The notes under the pieces were generated by a model. It searched no databases and was not told the DNA's origin. It was given only the letters and a program-made list of their open reading frames with translations. From the NCBI RefSeq assembly GCF_009725165.1, contig NZ_WNZW01000015.1, forward strand, positions 43,161 to 107,160: 64,000 nucleotides of DNA, given 5' to 3'. How positions within the stretch are numbered: position 1 is the first letter of the stretch; the number at the start of each line of letters is the position of its first letter. This document shows positions 25,480-33,947 of the stretch, piece by piece. Position numbers and translations under genes: made by a program. Source of the DNA: Paenibacillus woosongensis (GTDB taxonomy: Bacteria; Bacillota; Bacilli; Paenibacillales; Paenibacillaceae).

Positions 25480-26571
25480 GTGCAATTAACCTGGTTGATG
25501 ATAAGCGCTTGCATTCTGATCGGAGTGCTGTCGCTCGTGTATCAGCGAGGGGCGATGAGAGGGCTGACTTATACCCGTTACTTCACGAAGGATGCGGTCT
25601 TCGAAGGGGATACGGTCGAAATGGTGGAGGTGATCTCCAATGCGAAATGGCTGCCGCTCCCCTGGCTGCGATTGGAGTCAAGCATCCAGACCGGACTCCG
25701 GTTCGGTGACCAGGCTAACCTGGATATATACACCGGTGATATTTATCAAAATCATATCAGTCTGTTCTATCTTCGTCCTTATCGCCGGATTAAGAGACAT
25801 CATCAGGTGATGTGCGCACGGCGCGGCCTCTTCCGCCTCGATTCGGCTACGCTGACGACAGGCGATCCGTTAGGGCTGATCTCCAGGGCTCATAAATTTC
25901 CGCTTCATCTGGAGCTGCTGGTATATCCGCAAATCTTGGCTTTGCAGGAACTGCCGCTGCCGAATCATAGCTGGATTGGGGAGCTGGCGGTGCAGCGCTG
26001 GATTGTGGAGGACCCGTTCTTGACCTCGGGGATCCGCGAATACCGTCCCGGAGATGCGATGGGATCGATCAACTGGAAGGCAACTGCTCGCACGGGAACT
26101 ATGCAGGTTCATAAGCGCGACTATACGGCCGATCATCGGTTAGTCATCTGTCTCAATCTGGAGGATAGCGATACGATGTGGCGCAATATTAATGATCCGG
26201 AGCGGATTGAGCTGGGGATCAGGTACGCGGCTACCGTTGCTGATCAGGCGCTGCGCAGCGGGATTGAGACAGGCTTCATCTGCAATGGACATCTGATCGA
26301 TGGACCAAGACAATCTGTCCGTATCGGCCCCTCCGCTGCTGCGGACCAGTTTGAGCTCTTGCTGACGACCTTGGCCAGACTGGTTCTCGACCGAACGGTC
26401 TCCATGCCGACTTTGCTCGAAGAGGTGCTGAGTGAGGAGCCCGTAGATACAGATTATTTACTTATAACCTGCCATCAGGGGGAGAAGCTGAGCAAGGCAG
26501 CCGATCAACTGCTGCGGCGGGGGAACGGAATGGAATGGATGATTATTCCCGAAATCGAACCTGTGTTTTAA
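25480..26571 (+). CDS. DUF58 domain protein
   Basis: A 363-residue protein: an N-terminal membrane segment (WLMISACILIGVLSLVY), a beta-rich stretch typical of the DUF58 N-terminus (WLPLPWLRLESS), then the DUF58 core with LTSGIREYRPGDAMGSINWK and VHKRDYTADH. DUF58 domains carry a von Willebrand A-like fold and always accompany MoxR ATPases. The GTG start at 25480 has AGGTGGAG only two bases away, which is tight; an ATG at 25498 lacks a site. Part of a three-gene operon. Confidence 0.9.
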   Translation: MQLTWLMISACILIGVLSLVYQRGAMRGLTYTRYFTKDAVFEGDTVEMVEVISNAKWLPLPWLRLESSIQTGLRFGDQANLDIYTGDIYQNHISLFYLRPYRRIKRHHQVMCARRGLFRLDSATLTTGDPLGLISRAHKFPLHLELLVYPQILALQELPLPNHSWIGELAVQRWIVEDPFLTSGIREYRPGDAMGSINWKATARTGTMQVHKRDYTADHRLVICLNLEDSDTMWRNINDPERIELGIRYAATVADQALRSGIETGFICNGHLIDGPRQSVRIGPSAAADQFELLLTTLARLVLDRTVSMPTLLEEVLSEEPVDTDYLLITCHQGEKLSKAADQLLRRGNGMEWMIIPEIEPVF

Positions 26572-26644
26572 TTAAGCTGTTATGCCATGCTTTGTAGAGC
26601 ACTCACTAAAAGTCATAGGATGATGGCGCTGGAGGGCATTCTTA

Positions 26645-27988
26645 ATGGGAAATAAGGGTAGCCATTACTTAATAAGAACATTGAAACTATGCTTGTCCTG
26701 CCTTGGCGAGTTAGTGGTGCTGATTCCGCTCTATCTTGCTGCAGTTATCCTGCTGAGCCCGCGTTTTTTACCTTTGGGCTGGATGGTAATCCTGCCGTTT
26801 ATTTCTTTGCTCGGCGCAGCTATTTACAGTTATGTGCCGGTCTTGTGGAAAAAGCTTGGGAGCGCCGTCCTGATCGGCATTGTTTACGCCGCTATTTTCA
26901 TAGGAGCTGGAGCAGGGGGGCTGGCCTCCTTGATCGGTCTCGGCGCGGCGTTGTTTGCGCTGCAAGGGATGACGGCTGCCTCGCGGGTAGGGGAAGCCAG
27001 GCTGTACTGGTTTGGGACTGCGTTATATTTTGTCGCTGGAATTGCTTATTCAAGAATTACTCTGCTGCGTGGAGAGCTTGGTCTGATTACCTGGCTGGGT
27101 GCGGCCTGCCTGGGGATCGCGCTGTTCGTGACAAATTATGAATACTTGCGTTATACAACGTTGTCTAATAAATCAGTGTCTCCGCTGCCGAGGGGATTGC
27201 GCCGGCATAATACCGTTTTTATCGTCATTATTTTGGGGCTTATTGTTCTGCTTGCAGCGGGAGTCGGGCGTTGGATCGGCCATATGCTGCTGGAAATCAT
27301 CAGACATATCGTCGCCTGGCTTACGCGTTCATCCGGGGAACCGAAGGCGCCGCAACCGGAAGAACATCAGGAGCCGCCGATGATGTTTATTCCGGAGGGA
27401 GTACCCAAGCCCGGTCTGTTATCGCAGATTCTGGATATTCTTTTCTATGTGATCGGCGGTGCTGTGGTTGCGGCCATAGTCGTATTTGTACTTCACTGGT
27501 TGTATAAAAACGCAGGGGGCTTCTGGAAGCGCAGTATTGACCGCCTGGTGGCGCTGCTGCGCCGGCAGGACCGGGCTGGTGAAAGCGCGGGCTATCGTGA
27601 CGAGGAGAGTTCGATTTTCTCATGGGAGGAGAAGCGGCAGAAATGGGGCCAATGGAGGGGCGCTCTTGCCCGGTTCGGCAAGCGCCAGGAGCGATATGAG
27701 GATATGCGCAGCAATCAAGAGAGAGTACGCTTTTTGTATCGGCGTTTACTCTTAACCAGACTCCATGAAGGCACCGAATGGAAGCCTGGGCTTACTCCGT
27801 TGGAAATAGCCCGGGATCTGCAGCTCCATGACGATAAGAAGAAGGGTCAGAGAGCGAAGCCTGGACAGGATACCCACGAATCTGCCATAGAGCCGTTAAT
27901 CAAGCTGTATTACCGGGTTAGATACGGTGGACAGGAGCCTGATGATGAAGAGGTAGCTGATATAAGACGGAAGTTGAGTCAGAAGTAA
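26645..27988 (+). CDS. Membrane protein with C-terminal DUF4129 domain
   Basis: A 447-residue protein with about seven hydrophobic segments in residues 15-240, one more near 275-295, and a cytoplasmic C-terminal domain. The latter contains RVRFLYRRLLLTRLHEGTE, TPLEIARDL and the closing KLYYRVRYG, the DUF4129 pattern. In most MoxR-DUF58 operons the third protein fuses a transglutaminase-like domain to DUF4129; here no Cys-His-Asp transglutaminase segment is visible. It is 73 bases after DUF58 with GGAGGG upstream. Confidence 0.85.
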   Translation: MGNKGSHYLIRTLKLCLSCLGELVVLIPLYLAAVILLSPRFLPLGWMVILPFISLLGAAIYSYVPVLWKKLGSAVLIGIVYAAIFIGAGAGGLASLIGLGAALFALQGMTAASRVGEARLYWFGTALYFVAGIAYSRITLLRGELGLITWLGAACLGIALFVTNYEYLRYTTLSNKSVSPLPRGLRRHNTVFIVIILGLIVLLAAGVGRWIGHMLLEIIRHIVAWLTRSSGEPKAPQPEEHQEPPMMFIPEGVPKPGLLSQILDILFYVIGGAVVAAIVVFVLHWLYKNAGGFWKRSIDRLVALLRRQDRAGESAGYRDEESSIFSWEEKRQKWGQWRGALARFGKRQERYEDMRSNQERVRFLYRRLLLTRLHEGTEWKPGLTPLEIARDLQLHDDKKKGQRAKPGQDTHESAIEPLIKLYYRVRYGGQEPDDEEVADIRRKLSQK

Positions 27989-27993
27989 AAAAG

Positions 27994-28092
27994 GTGTCTG
28001 TACGTAAAATTGGAGCGTTCGCGAAGCTGGGCGGCGTGACGGTGAAGACATTGCGCCATTATGATGAACTCGGCTTACTAAAGCCAGCCTAG
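27994..28092 (+). pseudogene. MerR-type HTH fragment
   Basis: A GTG opens 32 codons with KIGAFAKLGGVTVKTLRHYD and ELGLLKPA, then TAG. This is the first two-thirds of a MerR recognition domain (normally followed by the wing and a coiled coil). Everything downstream is lost, and an SDR fragment abuts its stop codon. It is a gene stub. Confidence 0.82.
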
Positions 28093-28187
28093 GTGGAGGA
28101 TTTCGACAGGCTGGTTGCCGTCAACATCAAAGCGCCGTTTTCCTCGTCCAGCAATCGCTGGAACGCTTGAGGGACGGCGCCTACAAT
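28093..28187 (+). pseudogene. SDR fragment fused to the MerR stub
   Basis: EDFDRLVAVNIKAPF, a one-base shift, then LVQQSLERLRDGA matches the middle of classical SDR enzymes (helix alpha-F, normally leading to the IINISS strand). Neither end of the gene remains. Its right edge meets the stop of a minus-strand GNAT remnant. Confidence 0.78.
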
Positions 28188-28893
28188 TTAACGAACGGCA
28201 TTAGTAGAAATTACATAATAATGAAACTCAGAAGATACCTCAAACCCTATCGAATGATAGAGGTTTAACGCACGTCTATTGTCAGTTACTACCCCCAGGC
28301 GAATTGTCGAACACTTCTGCTCCAATAATAGTTTAACTATCCCATTAAGAATTTTACGGCCATATCCTTTGCCTTGGTGCAGCGGAAGCACACATAAGTC
28401 GTGAATAACAGCAGTATCCCTACTCACGTAATTGACCCTGATCATCCCAATTGGGTCCAGGTTGTTCAGAGCGATGTAACTAACTCGTTCAGGTTCCCTT
28501 GTACGAGCAAAATAATTCCTAGTCCAGGTCTCCGAATCGCCAAAGGCTTGTGAAGAACAGATAATCATAAATTCTAAATCTTGATCTTCCGCTAATCTTA
28601 AGATGAAGGACGAGTGCTTTGATGCGTCTGCCTGGAATTGTTTTAGATTCATCGAAAACCATCCCGTTAATATTGGCTTCAGTCCCGTCGGAAGTATACC
28701 AACTAAAAAAGCCAATTAATCGATTACCGCAAAGACAAAGATATGCCTCATCTCCGCCTACAGCTTTAAGACTGTCTATACCCACCCTTAAAGTTGACCT
28801 ATCGTTTATTTTGCAAATTTGTTCTAAGCTTCGAATTCGATCAATCTGATCATTGGAGTAATCTTTCATTTTAATTATTTGATATTCTTGCAT
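28188..28893 (-). pseudogene. Two-domain GNAT acetyltransferase with frameshift
   Basis: The first frame starts at ATG 28893 (GAGGG nine bases upstream) and reads EYQIIKMKDYSNDQIDRIR to NINGMVF; the second picks up near 28645 with MNLKQFQADASKHS and contains LCVLPLHQGKGYGRKIL, the acetyl-CoA loop, and LNLYHSIGFEV. Together they would make about 230-235 residues. A single frameshift near 28640-28660 breaks the gene. It may be a recent loss or a sequencing error. Confidence 0.78.
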
Positions 28894-29191
28894 GTTGTGG
28901 TTACCCTCATAAGAAGGAAACACGCGGTTTATGGACGAGTAGGCGTTATCCTTCTATAATCTGTCCTTTTATTTATGGTTACCATTGAAACCGCCTCCTC
29001 GATCATGGATGAACTCTATTTTTCACTAATTAACGATAAAGGTCAATGTTTACGAAATCGATTTTATTCATGGATCTATCAATAGTTAAAAGCGTGATTT
29101 AAATATACTGAGAGCGTAATCAATGAAAGGGTTATCCATAGTGAAACAACCAGATCATGTTGAGGAGAATTCGAAAGGAATGGAACATACA

Positions 29192-30328
29192 ATGGCAAAA
29201 AAGTTTGTGTTGGCTCCCGATTCTTTTAAAGAAAGCATGACAGCGAAGGAAGTTTGCGAGGCGATGGAAATGGGGATCAAAAGAGCTATTCCTGATGCGG
29301 AATGTATTCATGTGCCGATGGCTGATGGCGGGGAAGGCACCGTGCAATCTTTGGTTAATGCTACTGGCGGTAAATTGATCCAAAAAGAAGTGACTGGTCC
29401 TTTGGGTACAAAGGTCGTTGCCCACTATGGTATTCTGGGTGACGGAAAAACAGGCGTTATTGAAATGGCATCGGCCAGCGGCATTCATCATGTAACCAAG
29501 GAAAGCAGAAATCCTCTGATTACAACGACCTATGGGACAGGTGAATTAATAAAGGATTGTATTGAAAGAGGCATAACAGATATCATCCTGGGCATAGGCG
29601 GAAGCGCTACGAATGATGCAGGCACAGGAATGGCTGCGGCGCTGGGGTATAAGTTCCTGAATAAGCAGGGAGAAGAGCTATTGTTTGGCGGGGGATATCT
29701 CGATGGCCTGGACAGGATTGATGCTGCGGGTGTACTCCCGGAATTGAAGTGTATAAATATTGTTGTGGCCTCGGATGTCACTAATCCATTGTGCGGAGAG
29801 CGCGGGGCGTCGGTCGTTTTTGGCCCGCAGAAGGGCGCTACGCCTGAAATGGTGCAAATTCTGGATCGAAACTTAAGGCACTTCAGTGAAATCGTGAAGC
29901 AGGAGCTGGGAATTGATATTGTAGATGTGCCTGGGGCAGGGGGAGCAGGTGGTCTTGGCGGAGGATTATTGGCTTTCACGAATTCGACCATGCAAAAAGG
30001 GATTGATATCGTAGTCGAAAAAACAAATTTAAAAGAGGAACTGCAAAATGCCGATTACTGCTTTACAGGTGAAGGCGGTATCGACTTTCAAACGAAATTT
30101 GGTAAAACGCCATTTGGTGTTGCGCAAGCCGCCAAAAGTGTTAACAGCAACATCAAAGTCATCGCAATGGCTGGACATATAGGCCAGGATGTGGAGTCTT
30201 TGTACGATGAAGGATTTGATGCCATCTTTGGAATTGTGCCTGGCGCAGCGGATCTTGAATCCTTGCTGGCTAGCGGCAAAGAGAATATTGCGCGCACATC
30301 TGAAAGTATTGCCAGATTGTTAAAATAA
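29192..30328 (+). CDS. Glycerate kinase, GlxK/GarK type
   Basis: A 378-residue glycerate 2- or 3-kinase of the family 'type I' (usual length about 380). Motifs: KFVLAPDSFKESMTA at the N-terminus, VPMADGGEGTV, the ATP-site LGIGGSATNDAGTGMAAALG and VPGAGGAGGLGGGL, and FTGEGGIDFQT near the end. ATG at 29192 is chosen: AAAGGAATGG lies at the right distance and the protein start then matches relatives. It phosphorylates D-glycerate into lower glycolysis. No glyoxylate or glucarate genes are adjacent. Confidence 0.92.
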   Translation: MAKKFVLAPDSFKESMTAKEVCEAMEMGIKRAIPDAECIHVPMADGGEGTVQSLVNATGGKLIQKEVTGPLGTKVVAHYGILGDGKTGVIEMASASGIHHVTKESRNPLITTTYGTGELIKDCIERGITDIILGIGGSATNDAGTGMAAALGYKFLNKQGEELLFGGGYLDGLDRIDAAGVLPELKCINIVVASDVTNPLCGERGASVVFGPQKGATPEMVQILDRNLRHFSEIVKQELGIDIVDVPGAGGAGGLGGGLLAFTNSTMQKGIDIVVEKTNLKEELQNADYCFTGEGGIDFQTKFGKTPFGVAQAAKSVNSNIKVIAMAGHIGQDVESLYDEGFDAIFGIVPGAADLESLLASGKENIARTSESIARLLK

Positions 30329-30463
30329 AAAGCAGACAGGTTGTCCCAACATGAGGCACCCTGATGATTTGAGGAATTAAATCATGGTACTGAAAAGTGA
30401 ATCAGAATGAATGATACGGCTTTCGGGCATGTTAGGAAAAAGGCATAAGGAGTGTTCGTCGAA

Positions 30464-30754
30464 ATGGCAAGAAGAAGGAAATATGTCGTGCCAGGAGCGG
30501 AAGAAGGCATGCAGGCTTTTAAAGCAGACGTGATGAGGCGCGAGGGATATACTGTGGACCCCAACCGGCCGGACGATGTCAAATATGAGGTAGCGGAGGA
30601 ATTAGGGGTTCCTTTACAGCCTGGTGGAAATGGTGATCTGACGACGGAATCGGTCGGCCAGGTTGGCGGTAAAATTGGCGGATCCATGGTCCGGGAAATG
30701 GTTCGGCTTGCGGAGCAGCAGCTGGCGAAAAAGAATCAGCAGATTAATGAGTAA
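30464..30754 (+). CDS. Alpha/beta-type small acid-soluble spore protein
   Basis: A 96-residue SASP. The DNA-binding core is seen as EGMQAFKADVMRREGY and GGKIGGSMVREMVRLAEQQL. These proteins coat spore DNA and protect it from UV. The GPR protease site, usually EIASEFGV, reads EVAEELGV here. It is longer than the common 60-75 residues, with an extra PNRPDDVKYEV insert. ATG at 30464 follows AAGGAG; the GTG at 30452 overlaps that site. Forespore-specific transcription is expected; a possible sigma-G-like box (GATACGG at 30413) is weak. Confidence 0.87.
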   Translation: MARRRKYVVPGAEEGMQAFKADVMRREGYTVDPNRPDDVKYEVAEELGVPLQPGGNGDLTTESVGQVGGKIGGSMVREMVRLAEQQLAKKNQQINE

Positions 30755-30778
30755 CCTCGAATGGATGCTAAAGATACT

Positions 30779-30862
30779 CTAGTTTAGGATATATAAGACT
30801 GCCCCTGTAAATAACACAGCGATTATGGATAGGGTGAGGGCAACAAACTTAAAGAATTTCAT
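30779..30862 (-). CDS. 27-residue single-span membrane peptide
   Basis: ATG at 30862 with GAGGTG four bases upstream opens a 27-codon gene, read leftward: a short basic start (MKFFKF) then one hydrophobic helix (VALTLSIIAVLFTGAVLYIL) and stop. A TTGGAC/CATTAT promoter with 17-bp spacing is seen at about 30878-30906. Too short for routine gene calling. Such peptides can be toxins, sporulation factors or regulators of membrane complexes; nothing here decides which. Neighbours are a spore protein gene and the siderophore operon. Confidence 0.6.
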   Translation of the reverse strand: MKFFKFVALTLSIIAVLFTGAVLYILN

Positions 30863-30979
30863 CTGACACCTCAACATAATGTTTATTTATTACAAACAGT
30901 CCAATTCACATTAAATCTTATCATTAGGATATCCATTGTTCAATGTAAAGACACATTAGATGGGTTAGGGAACGCAAGT

Positions 30980-31002
30980 AGGACATCCGTTAAGGATGTC
31001 CT
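30980..31002. terminator. Hairpin after siderophore ABC operon
   Basis: Perfect 9-bp stem (AGGACATCC/GGATGTCCT), 5-nt loop, 28 bases past the stop of the ATPase gene. The T-tract is poor leftward, so efficiency is uncertain. Confidence 0.5.
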
Positions 31003-31030
31003 TAAAATTTGCCATTCCGCAGCAGGCGTG

Positions 31031-31858
31031 TTAATCATCATTTTCAGGAGAATATTCATCATTAACATGATATCGTCCTTTGGGTATTACCAAAGGCGAG
31101 CCTGAAACGGGGTCTTTGATCACCGTGCAATCCAGTCCAAAAATGTCTTTAACTAAAGTGCTTGTAATTACCTTGGATGGTTCACCCTCTGCCATAAGCT
31201 TTCCTTCTTGAAGCGCAAAAATATAGTCTGCATACCGGGCGGACAAGTTGATATCATGAAGAACCATAACAATCGTTGTTCCGTATTTCCGGTTAAGGTC
31301 TGTGAGCAGGTCAAGAATCTCGACTTGATAGGTGATGTCTAGAAAGGTTGTCGGTTCATCGAGAAATAAAATGTCGGTTTGCTGCGCCAGAGCCATGGCA
31401 ATCCATACGCGCTGCCTTTGACCGCCTGACAGCTCGTCAATATGGTGATTGGCAAGCTCCGTTATGTCCATAATCCTCATTGCTTCGGCAACGGCCTCGG
31501 CATCCTTTTTGGTCCATCCGGTGTGCCAGGATTGGTGCGGAAACCTTCCCCGGCCCACCAGATCCGCGACTGAAATGCCCTCCGGGACGATGGGGGACTG
31601 CGGCAGCAGCCCTATGACCCTGGCCAATTTCTTGGGCGGAATTTTGCCGATGGGCCTGCCGTCCAGCGTGATGCTGCCGGATACAGGCTTGATCAATCTC
31701 GCCAATGTTTTCAGAAGCGTGGACTTTCCGCAGCCATTTGCTCCAATAATGACGCTGATTTGTTGGCTAGGAATACCAAGGCTTACTCCGTGGATCACGG
31801 CTTTATGATCATAGCCCGCTACGACTTCTTCCGCTTGAAAAATATGTGTCGGTTTCAT
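31031..31858 (-). CDS. Iron-siderophore ABC transporter, ATP-binding protein
   Basis: A 275-residue FecE/FhuC-type ATPase: Walker A GANGCGKST, signature ELSGGQRQR, Walker B DILFLDEPTTFLD and the switch His in VLHDINLSARYAD. It energises import through the two permeases encoded upstream. Its ATG overlaps the last base of the preceding permease stop. Last gene of the Fur-boxed operon. Confidence 0.94.
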   Translation of the reverse strand: MKPTHIFQAEEVVAGYDHKAVIHGVSLGIPSQQISVIIGANGCGKSTLLKTLARLIKPVSGSITLDGRPIGKIPPKKLARVIGLLPQSPIVPEGISVADLVGRGRFPHQSWHTGWTKKDAEAVAEAMRIMDITELANHHIDELSGGQRQRVWIAMALAQQTDILFLDEPTTFLDITYQVEILDLLTDLNRKYGTTIVMVLHDINLSARYADYIFALQEGKLMAEGEPSKVITSTLVKDIFGLDCTVIKDPVSGSPLVIPKGRYHVNDEYSPENDD

Positions 31859-32889
31859 TATAATTCTCCCTTTCGATTCATTCGGATGAGCAAGAAGATC
31901 AAATACGGCGCCCCAAGTAACCCGGTGATGATACCCACAGGGAATCTGTACTCAAAAGCAAATTGACCGATCAGATCTGCCGCCAAAACCAAATTAATAC
32001 CAACCAGGCCGGCCGGAATGACGTTGGAGAAGCCGACGCCGACCAGTCTTTTTGCGATCGGCCCCGAAAGGAAGGAGACAAAGGCTATTGGACCCGTGGT
32101 CGCGGTAGCCATCGCAATCATGCAGACGGAGCTCACAATGAGAGCGATTCTTGTCTTGTCGGTATCTACACCGAGAGAAGAAGCCGATTGCTCTCCTAGC
32201 TCCAATATATCCAGATGTTTTCCCAGCACAATAATGATAGGTGCAGCAATAATAACCGTAATGACAAGAGGCGGGAGCTCGTGCATTTGAGAGCCATTCA
32301 GACTGCCGGTGAGCCACCTCAGTGCTGCGGGAATATCCTGTTGCGCGCTAACGAGCAGAAGATAGGATATCACTGCGTCAAGCATGGCCTGGATGCCTAT
32401 TCCGACCAGGATCAATCGCCCGACCGAAAAGGATTTTCCTCTGGATAACATATAAATGAGTAGGACGGTAGCAAGCCCGGCAATGACGGAGGCTGCGGAA
32501 ACGACAGCTCTGCTTGTATGAAGCACGATGATGCAAAAAACAGCCGCCGCGCTTGAGCCGGAAGTAATCCCGATGACATTCGGATTCGCAAGGGGATTGC
32601 GCAGCATGGTCTGGAATGTATACCCGGCAATGCCGAAGGCAAATCCGGCAAAAAGACCTGCCAGCATTCTCGGCAAACGAATCGAATTCACCGCAAAAGA
32701 CACGCCTTTGAGGTGTTCTCCCGAAAGTGCCCGAATGACATCTTGCACCGGATAAATGGTGCTCCCCAGTAACAGCATAGCGCAGCAAAGCATGCCCGCA
32801 AGTACAGCAAGAAGGCTAGTGACAAGAATCCAACGGCGGCGTCTTTGACGTCTGCCTGCCATAATAAATTCGATCGATTGATTTCTCAT
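31858..32889 (-). CDS. Iron-siderophore ABC transporter permease (FecD type)
   Basis: A 343-residue BtuC/FecCD permease with about nine to ten membrane spans. Conserved features include RLPRMLAGLFAGFAFGIAGY near the start, NPLANPNVIGITSGS in the middle and the coupling-helix region FLSGPIAKRL. Pairs with the other permease to form the channel. Its start overlaps the upstream permease's stop by four bases. Confidence 0.93.
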   Translation of the reverse strand: MRNQSIEFIMAGRRQRRRRWILVTSLLAVLAGMLCCAMLLLGSTIYPVQDVIRALSGEHLKGVSFAVNSIRLPRMLAGLFAGFAFGIAGYTFQTMLRNPLANPNVIGITSGSSAAAVFCIIVLHTSRAVVSAASVIAGLATVLLIYMLSRGKSFSVGRLILVGIGIQAMLDAVISYLLLVSAQQDIPAALRWLTGSLNGSQMHELPPLVITVIIAAPIIIVLGKHLDILELGEQSASSLGVDTDKTRIALIVSSVCMIAMATATTGPIAFVSFLSGPIAKRLVGVGFSNVIPAGLVGINLVLAADLIGQFAFEYRFPVGIITGLLGAPYLIFLLIRMNRKGEL

Positions 32890-33947
32890 AATGAACGCAC
32901 TTTCGATTTCATCGCTAGAATGATGAGTATTGGAGCTCCTATGAACGCGGTTACGACGCCGACCTCAAGCTCTCCGGGACTGCCGATGAGCCTGCCGCAT
33001 ACATCAGATATCGTTAAAATAATGGCTCCCGAAATCGCTGACATCGGGATAACAAACCGCAAGTCAGGGCCGAGAATCAGGCGGATGGCGTGAGTGGCCA
33101 ACAGCCCGACAAAACCAATAGGGCCTGCCAGCGCGGTCGTAGCACCGCACAAGAGAACCCCTGCAAGAGCCGCAACAAGCCTCAGCAATCCTGTACGAAC
33201 GCCTTGGCCGGTTGCAACTTCGTCTCCCAGTGCCAGCGCATTCAATGCTGGGGCCGTAATTATAGCTGTCAATATGCCAACAATCAGAAACGGGGCGAAG
33301 GTAGCAATCCCGCTCCAGGTTGCGGAACCAACGCTTCCTACTTGCCAAAACCTGAATTGATCCATGACATAAGAGCGTGGAATCATGATAGCTGTGACCA
33401 GAGAGGAAAGAGCGGCGCTTGTGGCGGCTCCCGCCAGTACAAGCTTAATGGGCGTGGCGCCGCCACGCCCCATCGAGCCGATTCCGAATACGAAAACTGC
33501 CGTAGTGGCAGCCCCGGCTAAAGCCAGCCAAATATATTGATTAGCGGTGCTAATGTTCAAAAATGCAATTCCGCAAACTACAAACAAGGATGCGCCTGTA
33601 TTGACTCCGAGTATACTCGGGTCGGCAATCGGGTTGCGTGTGACCGATTGCATTAACGCCCCGGAAATTCCCAGTGCCGCACCGCCAAACAAGCTGAATA
33701 CGGTTCGGGAAATTCGCTTGCGAACGACGTTTGCCCCGTAGGAATCGACGTCTCGGTGGAATAAACCGTCGATCAGTTCATGGAAGCTGATCAGCCGAGA
33801 GCCCAAGACCAGAGAGGCAATCACGCAAACCCCCAGCAGGATAAAACAAATTACCAGAACCATCCTGAAGTTTCTCGGGGTATGCGAGTCTGAGTGTTGC
33901 TTTTTTGGAATCGCAGAACTATTCATTGATTTTACGGATAGCTTCAT
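32886..33947 (-). CDS. Iron-siderophore ABC transporter permease (FecC type)
   Basis: A 353-residue FecCD-family permease, homologous to the neighbouring permease: GGAALGISGALMQ, RNPIADPSILGVNTGAS and FVGLLATHAIRLILG mark the family. A longer charged N-terminus (SMNSSAIPKKQHSDSHTPRN) precedes the first span. It overlaps the lipoprotein gene by 29 bases. Confidence 0.93.
   Translation of the reverse strand: MKLSVKSMNSSAIPKKQHSDSHTPRNFRMVLVICFILLGVCVIASLVLGSRLISFHELIDGLFHRDVDSYGANVVRKRISRTVFSLFGGAALGISGALMQSVTRNPIADPSILGVNTGASLFVVCGIAFLNISTANQYIWLALAGAATTAVFVFGIGSMGRGGATPIKLVLAGAATSAALSSLVTAIMIPRSYVMDQFRFWQVGSVGSATWSGIATFAPFLIVGILTAIITAPALNALALGDEVATGQGVRTGLLRLVAALAGVLLCGATTALAGPIGFVGLLATHAIRLILGPDLRFVIPMSAISGAIILTISDVCGRLIGSPGELEVGVVTAFIGAPILIILAMKSKVRSL

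Noticed and set aside
29530..29991. 153-codon frame opposite glycerate kinase
   Set aside because: Pro/Ser-rich shadow frame over the conserved GGxGG region.
33064..33521. Overlapping frames on both strands within the siderophore permease
   Set aside because: They contradict a conserved FecCD protein and have Arg/Cys-rich random composition.
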